Source of the DNA: Bradyrhizobium manausense | GTDB taxonomy: Bacteria; Pseudomonadota; Alphaproteobacteria; Rhizobiales; Xanthobacteraceae | Reading direction: 5' to 3' | DNA: 64,000 nucleotides | Assembly: GCF_018129685.1 (NCBI RefSeq) | Contig: NZ_JAFCLG010000010.1 | Location: forward strand, 124,001-188,000 | In this document: piece by piece, positions 17,131 to 24,186 of the stretch | Layout of the letters: each line of letters opens with the position of its first letter | Numbering within the stretch: position 1 is the stretch's first letter | Position numbers and translations under genes: made by a program | The notes under the pieces: model-generated | Told to the model about the DNA's origin: nothing | Database searches by the model: none | The model's input: only the letters and a program-made list of their open reading frames with translations

Positions 17131-17700
17131 ATGACCTCCTTTGCCCGAACTCCCGAGAAAATTGTTCATACGCTCCGGTGGCTGCCACTTGTTACCGCTA
17201 TTGCCGCGGTCACGACTGCGGCCCCCTTTGCATGGGATAAACACTTTGGCACCTTTCTGCTTCTCATCTTCATCTACTTGCCCGCGGTGGCATTGGTTAG
17301 CATCGGGCTCTGCATCTGGGCAGGCGTTGAGAGAAAGTCGCCCCGAGCGCGTTCGATCGTCATCTCGCTGGTGGTGATGCTCACGCTGGCCTGCGGAACA
17401 TTCTGGGCACTGCCTCTAGCGAAGGATGAAGTTCGGTTTCTAGCCTGGTCGCTCTCTCACGATGACGCAATGCGAGAGTTCGCGGACAGGGACTCGGTTA
17501 TGCTGGATTGGGAAAGCTGGGGAATGGCAGGCATGGAAAACGACGCTTACCTCGTCTCGAACCCGAGCGATAACCTCACTCAGGACGGCGGGGCTTCGAA
17601 GTGGCTCCGCCACGTTGGATCAAGTTGCGAAATCGTTGCTTCGAAACGGATGCGTCGTGGAATCTATATCGTCACGACTTACGATTGCCCGCTGCGATGA
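17131..17700 (+). CDS. Hypothetical inner-membrane protein
   Basis: This 189-residue protein starts at ATG 17131 (MTSFARTPEKIVHTL). Three hydrophobic segments lie at about 15-35, 43-65 and 75-93, followed by a soluble C-terminal domain of about 95 residues with two cysteines near the end (SSCEIV and TYDCPLR) that could form a disulfide. I recognise no family. Its base composition is lower in GC than the formate region. It directly follows the tRNA-linked repeat, consistent with acquired DNA. Confidence 0.6.
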   Translation: MTSFARTPEKIVHTLRWLPLVTAIAAVTTAAPFAWDKHFGTFLLLIFIYLPAVALVSIGLCIWAGVERKSPRARSIVISLVVMLTLACGTFWALPLAKDEVRFLAWSLSHDDAMREFADRDSVMLDWESWGMAGMENDAYLVSNPSDNLTQDGGASKWLRHVGSSCEIVASKRMRRGIYIVTTYDCPLR

Positions 17701-17784
17701 GGAACATGCTGGTGTGATGTTACGGTGACGCGAACGTTTTCTGTCATCATTCGTGCCAGCAAAATAGAGACTATCTCCTCGCTC

Positions 17785-18315
17785 ATGGCCGCGAAAAGAA
17801 CTCCGGACGACAGCAAAAGCGACTTGAGACGCACCTGCGCGCGTGAGAGGCGATTCATGGCGATACATGAGGCTGGTCATCTAGTGGTCGGCCAGCATTT
17901 CGGTCGTTGTCACGGGAGGCCAAGGCCCGTGGCACGAATCTACCGAAACGAGGACAGAGGCTCCCAAGGAAGAACGTGGTACGGACAAACGGAGATATAC
18001 GACATTGATCTCATGGATCCTATCCAGCAGCGAATGATTGCGTGCGCAGGCACAGCTGCGACGTGCTTGTGGGACAAAAGAGAACTTCACGCGAGCTATT
18101 GGAAGGACCCGTCCTTCATGTCGCCCACAGACTGGGAATTGGCCGAATGCGTACCCGGAGAACCCGACCACCTGTGCACCGTGGCGATCACGAGGCTGAG
18201 CGTCCTGCTTCACAGGGAAGGACCGTTATGGACCAAGGTACAAATTGAAGCTCGGCGCCTTATAGTGGAGGCAAGATCGCCTTCAACCGCATTCACGCAA
18301 AGCAACCCAAGGTAA
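17785..18315 (+). CDS. Putative zinc peptidase-like protein with HEAGH motif
   Basis: The protein has 176 residues from ATG 17785. The core motif AIHEAGHLVVGQHFGR (His28, Glu29, His32) matches the HExxH zinc site of M41-like peptidase domains, which occur also in small stand-alone bacterial proteins without the FtsH ATPase. A later segment, DPIQQRMIACAGTAATCLWD, resembles the helix that follows in such domains, and a possible third ligand (Asp or Glu) may lie in DWELAE. An in-frame ATG at 17857 has a better ribosome-binding site (GAGAGG) and would start at MAIHEAGH. No membrane segment or ATPase is present. Substrate unknown. Confidence 0.6.
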   Translation: MAAKRTPDDSKSDLRRTCARERRFMAIHEAGHLVVGQHFGRCHGRPRPVARIYRNEDRGSQGRTWYGQTEIYDIDLMDPIQQRMIACAGTAATCLWDKRELHASYWKDPSFMSPTDWELAECVPGEPDHLCTVAITRLSVLLHREGPLWTKVQIEARRLIVEARSPSTAFTQSNPR

Positions 18316-18374
18316 GGCGTCGTGGCAACCGCCTGTCACTGCAATTATCGTGTCTCACTTCAGGGGTGCAGTCC

Positions 18375-18392
18375 AGCACTGTCGCCGTAATT
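18375..18392. repeat. Half copy of the hairpin repeat (right arm only)
   Basis: AGCACTGTCGCCGTAATT matches the right arm of the repeat at 22958-23025 with one central change. No left arm is found within 70 bases. It is a decayed copy. Confidence 0.5.
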
Positions 18393-18458
18393 CCAAGTCA
18401 TTTATTAGGATATTCCCAACGGAACTTTTCGAGCAAAAAACGCAGCTATGACCGCACT

Positions 18459-19127
18459 TTAGCCCCCGGCAGGATGTCGTTTGTCGGTAAGAGGCAACTG
18501 TTGTGCTGTGGGAATAACGTCATCAAACAGATGATCTGGTCCCAGATAATCAAAGGTTGAATGAGCGCGATGCCTCTCATTCATACGCTCAACCTCGGCA
18601 GCCAACCGATCAAGCATTGCCAATGTCTTGTCGTTATCGGCAACCTTCCGTTCCAAACGCAGAAGCGAACTTATGATTTGAAGCTGGTTGCCTGTCCGGT
18701 GGTTGATCTCGCGGATCAGCCGATCTTTCTCTTTGGTTCGATATGCAACCTCCTGCTCCAAAAGGGCACGCTGCTGCTTCGGCGAAGGCAGGTTCTTCAT
18801 CTGTGGCAAGACAAAAGCGAATGCGATTGCAGTGCCGACTGACGCCGTTGCCGTGATCAGCCCGATGGTGACTTGCGCAGCGAGATATTCGACACCCGTG
18901 AAGGCCGACCATACGTGCACGACGTGGGTCAACCCGCAGGCGATGATAAATATCACGAACAACGTCCAAAGCCATGGGTAAGGTACATCGTCCTTCCGAT
19001 GCCTGAGGACGACCGCCATAGTCACGGGAATGGCAAAATATGCCAGGGCAATGGACAAATCGGCCGCGAGCATGAGCCAGACCAGTCCGCCATATGACGT
19101 GCAAAATTGGTAGACTTGTTGAAACAC
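18459..19127 (-). CDS. Truncated sensor histidine kinase with ethylene-receptor-like membrane domain
   Basis: This 222-residue protein has three membrane segments (about 15-40, 51-75 and 85-108). Their sequence closely follows plant ETR1: DLSIALAYFAIP in TM1 and CGLTHVVHVW in TM2. The copper/ethylene-binding residues of ETR1 (Asp25, Tyr32, Ile35, Pro36, Cys65, His69) have equivalents here: Asp23, Tyr30, Ile33, Pro34, Cys64 and His68. A HisKA_2-type phosphoacceptor helix follows (REINHRTGNQLQIISSLLRLE, His143). The frame then ends after about 80 residues with no HATPase domain, and no ATPase frame follows downstream. It starts at GTG. It is either a partial kinase or a gene broken at its 3' end. 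Confidence 0.82.
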   Translation of the reverse strand: MFQQVYQFCTSYGGLVWLMLAADLSIALAYFAIPVTMAVVLRHRKDDVPYPWLWTLFVIFIIACGLTHVVHVWSAFTGVEYLAAQVTIGLITATASVGTAIAFAFVLPQMKNLPSPKQQRALLEQEVAYRTKEKDRLIREINHRTGNQLQIISSLLRLERKVADNDKTLAMLDRLAAEVERMNERHRAHSTFDYLGPDHLFDDVIPTAQQLPLTDKRHPAGG

Positions 19128-19161
19128 CCCTAGCCCCGGAATGTGCCTTCAAAGACCAATA

Positions 19162-19186
19162 AACTGCGCATGGAACGAAAAGTTCC
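19162..19186 (-). promoter_or_regulatory. Candidate EcfG (general stress) promoter for the sensor kinase
   Basis: On the minus strand GGAAC (19186-19182) is followed after 16 bases by AGTT (19165-19162). The alphaproteobacterial EcfG consensus is GGAAC-N16/17-CGTT, so one -10 base differs. The site lies 35 bases upstream of the kinase GTG, a good distance. The GGAAC is also part of TGGAAC-N5-GTTCCA, a small palindrome. Confidence 0.45.
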
Positions 19187-19265
19187 AACCCAAATTGGAC
19201 AGTTGCCGACAAATTTGCAGATTTTGTTGGGGATTGGCCGGGCGGCAATGTCGAAGTTGTCTTTG

Positions 19266-19329
19266 GGTGACAGTGCACTCAATTCGCGATCTCGAAGGCT
19301 GATGAGTTAAGTGCACTGTCACCGTAATT
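19266..19329. repeat. Hairpin repeat, copy 1
   Basis: Left arm GGTGACAGTGCACTCAATTCGC and right arm AGTGCACTGTCACCGTAATT enclose CTCGAAGGCTGATGAG. The left arm lacks the outer TTAC seen in other copies. It abuts the transposase-like fragment at 19330-19437. Confidence 0.8.
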
Positions 19330-19437
19330 CCCGTAATCCCGCTTCGGCTCCCGCGGGCGCGGCGCGCCATGCCGCACGACATTAGCCTGCGGCTTGGCCT
19401 GTTCAGGCAAATCTCCAAACAGCTTGTCATCGGCCAT
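19330..19437 (-). pseudogene. N-terminal remnant of a transposase-like gene
   Basis: A 36-codon start (MADDKLFGDLPEQAK...GAPRPREPKRD) resembles the extreme N-terminus of IS1182-like transposases, where a GAPRLRxPxRDQ motif is usual. The match then ends exactly where a hairpin repeat copy begins, and the frame runs into repeat sequence. The rest of the transposase is absent. The family assignment is from memory of the motif and is tentative. Confidence 0.4.
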
Positions 19438-19552
19438 CGTCTGCTTCCTGCAAATCAGCCCTTGCACGGAATCACGCCCAGCGCCGCGCCCGCCATCACT
19501 TTCTACTCGGCTACAAAAGAATCACACCCTCTGAGATCCAACACTGTGACAC

Positions 19553-19840
19553 TCATCGGGGAACGCCATCCCTGACGGCGGCTTCCGCCAAGGCGACAAA
19601 AACTCCTGGATTGCGCGATTTGAATCCCCCTGCCCTGTATGCAGCAAGCACCATTCTTAGTCGCTCTTGAACCAGCTCATTATTGCCACCGGCCCTGAAG
19701 GTATCGGGAGATTCGCAGTAGGCGCGGTGCGCATGAATAGTTGCCTCGTCGCCGAAGTGATGGAGCACTTGAAATGCTTCATTGCTGAAACCGAGCGTTA
19801 CAAGCTCGTCCAACAAGCGGATTGTTTCCTGCGGATCCAT
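19553..19840 (-). CDS. Hypothetical protein, 95 residues
   Basis: MDPQETIRLLDELVTLGFSNEAFQVL starts an all-helical small soluble protein with ERLRMVLAAYRAGGF in the middle. There is no signal peptide, membrane segment or cysteine pair. I do not recognise it. It lies in the accessory patch between two hairpin repeat copies. Confidence 0.5.
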   Translation of the reverse strand: MDPQETIRLLDELVTLGFSNEAFQVLHHFGDEATIHAHRAYCESPDTFRAGGNNELVQERLRMVLAAYRAGGFKSRNPGVFVALAEAAVRDGVPR

Positions 19841-19961
19841 GCTTCTTGCCTGGGCCGATGCCGCTAGCTCGGAGCCTTTGCTAGTTAGTTGCTGCTATCA
19901 CAGACTGCTGCCACCGGCAAATGCTTCGGCTCCGCATATCGCCTGTGACAATAAACTGCCA

Positions 19962-20028
19962 TACGGTGACAGTGCACTTAATTTGCGGATTCGAAGGCTG
20001 ATGGATTGTATGCACTGTCACCGTAATA
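19962..20028. repeat. Hairpin repeat, copy 2
   Basis: TACGGTGACAGTGCACTTAA and TGCACTGTCACCGTAATA form the arms around TTCGAAGGCTGATGGATTG. The right arm has drifted slightly (TATGCACT for AAGTGCACT). The surrounding gap 19841-20101 has no other feature. Confidence 0.8.
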
Positions 20029-20101
20029 CTGATCAAGAGGCGCCGCGGTGACCTTTGAGCAGCTGCGTCCAGCTCAATACGCTCTCACGTCCCACATGCC
20101 T

Positions 20102-21505
20102 CTACCGGCGAGCGGCAAGGCTCGGACTCTGAGTCTTCGCCTGATCGGTTGGATCGCTCTGCAACGTCGCTCGCCTTTCGGCGACGGCGTGATTGAACAG
20201 CTCGAGGACCAGATCGAATGCGGCCAGATCCTCCTGTTCGATCGCGCCGTCGTCGTAGCCCTTCAGGATTTCGCCGATGATCGCGTCGACTTCGCGTTGC
20301 GATGTCGACAGGTCCTGTTCGGACCGCGCGTTGCGAACCTCCGCGACCACGGCAAGAATGCGGTTGCGGTGGCTGGTGTCGTCGTCCCCTTCGTCCCGGT
20401 TCAGATAGCGGCGCAGCCAGGCGGCGGCCGAACCGATGCCGGACAGAAGCAGCAAGGCGAACCAGAAATAGTCGCCGTACCGGTCCAGAAAGGTCCGCTC
20501 CGTCCCGTTGATGACCGCCGCGGCCCCCCTGTGCACGGAGGGCTCCGCCTCCTTCTCCGTGTCGGGCTTGGTAATGTGCGCGGCGCCGGCGACACGTTGC
20601 GCGATGGTGTCGCGCACGGCGAAAAGCTGCCGATAGAAGGCCGCCGCTCTGGCTTCCGACAGTTCCTTTCTGGCCAGGATGAGATGATTGACGCTGATGG
20701 TGTCGACCTTGTCCTCGGGCCAGGCCGGGCTCGCGCTGAAGACGCTGCCCGGAATCTCCTCGGCGTCGTAGCGGGGGTGCTTCAAGGCGATGGCCTCGGA
20801 CGTGTCCACGGCAAGAAACTTCGGGGCGCCGCGCGATCCGGCCGTCGCCGCGATCGCGTCGGCGGTGATCCTGCTGTCGAGCGGACCGACGGCGAGATAC
20901 GCATCGAGGGTGGCGTCCTGGGCAAGCTTCTGGATTTCGTCGGTCCCGAACTGAGCCGTGGCAACCTTGTCGGGCTGCACGCCTGAGCCCTCCAGAACGG
21001 TCCGCAGGACCGCGACGTTGGCTCCTGACTTTCCGATGATGCCGACCTTGTGACCGGCGAGATCAGCGATCTCCTCGATCTTTGCCGTGGACTTCTTCCT
21101 GGCGTTCTTGCCCGGCCGGCCCGAGGGCGTCCACAGCACCACGTAATTCTTGCGGAGGACGGCCAATGTCTGCGCGTCGGCCGGCATGGCCAGATCGCCG
21201 CGGCCGATCGCGAGGTCGGCCTTTCCGGCGCCCAGCAGAGCCAGGGATGCGGCCGCTCCATCGGTGGTGATCGGAGCGAGCCTGACCGTCCTGCTCTCCT
21301 CCTCGAAAGCCTGGGCCATCGCCTGGACCACCTGATGGTCGTCGCTGCCCGCGGGCCCGACCGCGATCCGCAGGGTTTCGGGCTGCAGGACGTCAAAAAG
21401 CGCGGCCGCAGCGGCGGCAAAAACAACAAATCCGAGAACCAGCACGATCAACAGCCTGCGTTGGCGGCGGTCGTGGGCACTCCTGACGGGATCGGACGGT
21501 GACAT
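20102..21505 (-). CDS. TAXI-family solute-binding protein with C-terminal membrane anchor and tail
   Basis: The protein has 467 residues. An N-terminal hydrophobic segment (about 17-38) serves as signal or anchor. Residues 42-320 form a TAXI-type binding domain (TLRIAVGPAGSDDHQVVQAMAQAFEEES, GKADLAIGRGDLAMP, IADLAGHKVGIIGKSGANV). A second hydrophobic segment (YFWFALLLLSGIGSAAAWL, about 345-365) is followed by a charged tail of about 100 residues (EVRNARSEQDL, EVDAIIGEILKGYDDGAIEQEDLAAFDLVLEL). Most TRAP-linked TAXI proteins are about 320 residues and lack this tail. No TRAP permease is nearby, so it may act as a membrane-bound sensor rather than as a transporter subunit. Confidence 0.82.
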   Translation of the reverse strand: MSPSDPVRSAHDRRQRRLLIVLVLGFVVFAAAAAALFDVLQPETLRIAVGPAGSDDHQVVQAMAQAFEEESRTVRLAPITTDGAAASLALLGAGKADLAIGRGDLAMPADAQTLAVLRKNYVVLWTPSGRPGKNARKKSTAKIEEIADLAGHKVGIIGKSGANVAVLRTVLEGSGVQPDKVATAQFGTDEIQKLAQDATLDAYLAVGPLDSRITADAIAATAGSRGAPKFLAVDTSEAIALKHPRYDAEEIPGSVFSASPAWPEDKVDTISVNHLILARKELSEARAAAFYRQLFAVRDTIAQRVAGAAHITKPDTEKEAEPSVHRGAAAVINGTERTFLDRYGDYFWFALLLLSGIGSAAAWLRRYLNRDEGDDDTSHRNRILAVVAEVRNARSEQDLSTSQREVDAIIGEILKGYDDGAIEQEDLAAFDLVLELFNHAVAERRATLQSDPTDQAKTQSPSLAARR

Positions 21506-21613
21506 CGGCAGACCCTACATCAACAAGCGCTGGCCCGGGAGTGACAAGTGCGCCGCCGCGAATTTGGGCGAACCGGGGGCTGAGCGGAAGGTTCCGTCGC
21601 GCGCGATCCTGTG

Positions 21614-21646
21614 ACGGTGATAGTGCACTCCGTTCGCAGGCTTGAA
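21614..21646. repeat. Decayed left half of the hairpin repeat
   Basis: ACGGTGATAGTGCACTC followed by TTCGCAGGCTTGAA matches the left arm and loop of the repeat with a few changes. The right arm is missing. It lies between the TAXI gene and the SDR gene. Confidence 0.55.
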
Positions 21647-21809
21647 TCAGCTGTGCCGGACTGCCGCCTGACGTGAGATGCGCTATCGTCCTCGTTTTGC
21701 GCGGTCCCGCCTGAAGACGCGATGATGAGCAAACGGCCGACACCATTGCGTGCACCGCGGCAGCCCCCATCTGTCTGGCCAGACCAACCACCCAGCCCAG
21801 GACACCATC

Positions 21810-22556
21810 ATGGCCAAGCTCGACGGCAAGATCGCTCTCATCAGCGGCGGCACCACCGGCATCGGCGCCGAGACTGCCAAACTGTTTCAATCCGAGGGCG
21901 CGACCGTCGTCGTCACCGGCTCCAGCGAGCGCTCGGTGGAGGCCGCCAAGGCGGCGCTGCCTGGCATCGAGGTGCTGCTCTCGGACGCCGGCAACGTGGC
22001 CGCCACGAAGGCGCTGGTCGACCAGGTCAAGGCCAAGCACGGCCGCATCGACGTGCTGTTCGTCAACGCCGGCATCGCCAAGTTCGCGCCGATCGCACAA
22101 GTCGATGAGGCGCTCTACGACAGCCAGTTCAACGTCAACGTGAAGGGCGCGTTCTTCCTGATCAAGCATGCCATTCCGGTCATTCCGGACGGCGGCGCGA
22201 TCATCCTGACCGCTTCGGTGGCGGGCGCGACTGGCGGCCTCGGCGGCGCCACCGTCTACGGCTCGACCAAGGCGGCGCTGCGCTCGTTCGGCCGCACCAT
22301 CGCCAAGGAGCTGACCCCGCGCGGCATCAGGGTCAACACCATCAGCCCGGGTCCGATCATCACCCCGATCCTCGACAAGGGCGGCCTCACGCCCGCCCAG
22401 AAGGAGGGCTTCATCGAAGGCGCCAAGACCCGCATCCCGCTAGGCCGCACCGGCACGGCGGCTGAAGTGGCCGCAGCCGCGCTCTACCTTGCCGCCGACG
22501 CCACCTACACCACCGGCGCCGAACTGTTCGTCGACGGCGGCCTGGTCGACCTGTAG
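21810..22556 (+). CDS. SDR-family NAD(P)-dependent oxidoreductase
   Basis: This 248-residue classical short-chain dehydrogenase starts at MAKLDGKIALISG. The cofactor motif is GGTTGIGAETA (TGxxxGxG type, with Gly in the first position), followed by FVNAGIA (NAG motif), a catalytic Ser in LTASVAG and YGSTK (Tyr and Lys). The C-terminus (TTGAELFVDGGLVDL) is standard for the family. Reaction: reversible oxidation of an unknown alcohol or ketone. Gene spacing suggests its own promoter, with a zinc micro-protein gene 80 bp downstream. Confidence 0.92.
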   Translation: MAKLDGKIALISGGTTGIGAETAKLFQSEGATVVVTGSSERSVEAAKAALPGIEVLLSDAGNVAATKALVDQVKAKHGRIDVLFVNAGIAKFAPIAQVDEALYDSQFNVNVKGAFFLIKHAIPVIPDGGAIILTASVAGATGGLGGATVYGSTKAALRSFGRTIAKELTPRGIRVNTISPGPIITPILDKGGLTPAQKEGFIEGAKTRIPLGRTGTAAEVAAAALYLAADATYTTGAELFVDGGLVDL

Positions 22557-22636
22557 GGTCTTTTTGCGAAGCTGCGACGTGGCGCCCTCGCCAGACATGG
22601 CGAGGGATCATGGTCGCACGGCGTCAGGAGACTTTC

Positions 22637-22765
22637 ATGACGAGCGAAAAAGGCCCGAACATCAAGAAGAAGCAGAAATGCAAGAATTGCGAGGGCAAAG
22701 GCCTGCTCAAGAAGGGCGACAAGGTGGTGAAGTGCCAGCGCTGCAAGGGCACCGGCGTGCGGTGA
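22637..22765 (+). CDS. 42-residue DnaJ-type zinc-finger micro-protein
   Basis: ATG 22637 is preceded by CAGGAG with good spacing. The product is a lysine-rich start (MTSEKGPNIKKKQK) followed by CKNCEGKG and CQRCKGTG, two CxxCxGxG half-sites exactly as in the zinc finger of DnaJ. The two halves can bind one zinc ion. It has no J domain. Such free-standing DnaJ-like zinc peptides may bind nucleic acid or unfolded protein, but the role is not known. It lies between the SDR gene and two hairpin repeats. Confidence 0.75.
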   Translation: MTSEKGPNIKKKQKCKNCEGKGLLKKGDKVVKCQRCKGTGVR

Positions 22766-22797
22766 AGTCGGGTTGACCTCTCATGGCATGACGGCAT

Positions 22798-22863
22798 TAA
22801 GGTGACAGTGCACTCAATTCGCTGGCTCGAAGGCTCATGAGTTAAGTGCACTGTCACGTAATT
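22798..22863. repeat. Hairpin repeat, copy 3
   Basis: GGTGACAGTGCACTCAATTCG and GTTAAGTGCACTGTCACGTAAT enclose CTGGCTCGAAGGCTCATGA. The right arm has lost one C relative to copy 4. It shares almost every base with copy 4, 95 bp downstream. Confidence 0.85.
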
Positions 22864-22957
22864 GATGAAAGCAGGTCTTCAGAGGGGAAGCCCCTTTCCC
22901 GCCGGAAATCCAACGGAAACCCGGTGAGCAAACGCGCACGAACGTGCACAAGAAAGC

Positions 22958-23025
22958 ATTACGGTGACAGTGCACTCAATTCGCTCTCTCGAAGGCTCAT
23001 GAGTTAAGTGCACTGTCACCGTAAT
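22958..23025. repeat. Hairpin repeat, copy 4 (most complete)
   Basis: ATTACGGTGACAGTGCACT (22958-22976) and AGTGCACTGTCACCGTAAT (23007-23025) are a perfect 19-bp inverted repeat around a 30-bp centre containing TTCG and TCGAAGGCTCATGAG. The 326-bp gap 22766-23091 holds this copy and copy 3 and nothing else that I can see. Confidence 0.88.
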
Positions 23026-23091
23026 TACGTAACTACCCCATCATGCGCCTGAGCGGGGCGCAGCGAAGGCCGAAATCGCGTTGCTTCCGCC

Positions 23092-24183
23092 TCATTGACC
23101 CGGCGCGGGCGCCGCTGCCGGCCGCCAGCCGCGATATTTCGGATGGTCCTTGCCGATCGGCAGCCTCACCGCCGCGCCGGTTTCGGCGGCGTGATAGAGC
23201 GCGGTGATCAGCTCCAGCGAACGCCGCGCGTCCTGCAACGTCACCGGCAACGGGCCGCCATTTTCCAGCGCCTGGTGATAAGCCGCCATCAAGCCCTCGA
23301 ACCGCGACGGCACGAACGCGAACCCGTCCAGCGCGCCGGCGATATCAGCTTCGGCTTCCGGCGAGGTCGCGATGATCTGCCAGGGATCGTCGCCGGGCGC
23401 ATAAGGCGACAGCGAGCTCTCGAAGGTGACGTGCTCGAAGCAGAACCGGAGACGGCTGATCTCTTTGGCCGATCCCAGCGTGGCGGCCAGCGATGCCAGC
23501 GCGCCGCTTTGCATCACGAGGCTCGCCACCGCGCAATCCTCGACCTCGATCGCGTTCACGCGCGTTGCGGTTCGCGCATACACTTCGGAGATGTCGCCCA
23601 TCAGCCAGGTCAGGATGTCGTGGGAATGGATGGCGTGGGTGAGCAGCGCCCCGCCGAGCTCGGTCGCGAAGCGGCCGCGCCACGGCACGGAATAATAGGC
23701 GGCGCCGCGCAGCCAGGCGGTTTCGATAGTCGCCAGGTAAGGCTTGCCGGCGAGACCAAGCTCGATGATGCGCCGCGCCTTCTGCAGGCCGTTGCCGAAG
23801 CGATACTGGAACACCGGCATGATGCGCCCGCGCGCTCCGGCCTCGGCGGCGACGATCCGGTCGATCTCGTGCAGCGAGCCGACCAGCGGCTTTTCGCAGA
23901 TCACGTGCTTGCCCGCTGCAAGCGCCGCCATCACTTGCGGAAAGTGCAGCGTCGGCGGCGTGCAGATATCGACGATGTCGATATCGTCCATCGCCAGCAC
24001 CTCGTCGAACGAGGTGGTCCGGCGGGCGACCTCGAACTCGTCCCCGACGGCGGCGAGACGTTCCTCGCTGAGGTCGCAGATCGCCTGCAGATCGAACCGG
24101 TCGCGCAAGCGCGCATAAGCTTCGTCGATATGGCTGCGGCCGATGCCGAGCCCGACAACGGCGACTGTCCTGCGCTTCGACAT
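23092..24183 (-). CDS. Gfo/Idh/MocA-family oxidoreductase (second of pair)
   Basis: This 363-residue NAD(P)-dependent sugar or polyol dehydrogenase-like protein has the N-terminal Rossmann motif VAVVGLGIGRSHIDEAY, the EKP motif (HVICEKPLVGSLHEID) and the substrate-domain segment LGGALLTHAIHSHDILTWLMG. These features match the family. It is the last gene of the sugar-uptake operon and starts 3 bp after the stop of the preceding oxidoreductase. It probably modifies the imported sugar, but the substrate cannot be told. Confidence 0.9.
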   Translation of the reverse strand: MSKRRTVAVVGLGIGRSHIDEAYARLRDRFDLQAICDLSEERLAAVGDEFEVARRTTSFDEVLAMDDIDIVDICTPPTLHFPQVMAALAAGKHVICEKPLVGSLHEIDRIVAAEAGARGRIMPVFQYRFGNGLQKARRIIELGLAGKPYLATIETAWLRGAAYYSVPWRGRFATELGGALLTHAIHSHDILTWLMGDISEVYARTATRVNAIEVEDCAVASLVMQSGALASLAATLGSAKEISRLRFCFEHVTFESSLSPYAPGDDPWQIIATSPEAEADIAGALDGFAFVPSRFEGLMAAYHQALENGGPLPVTLQDARRSLELITALYHAAETGAAVRLPIGKDHPKYRGWRPAAAPAPGQ

Positions 24184-24186
24184 GCC

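Noticed and set aside
17785..18315. FtsH protease
   Set aside because: Only the HEAGH motif is shared. No AAA domain or membrane segments are present.
19266..23025. CRISPR array
   Set aside because: The repeats are long inverted hairpins, widely and unevenly spaced, with no spacers and no cas genes.
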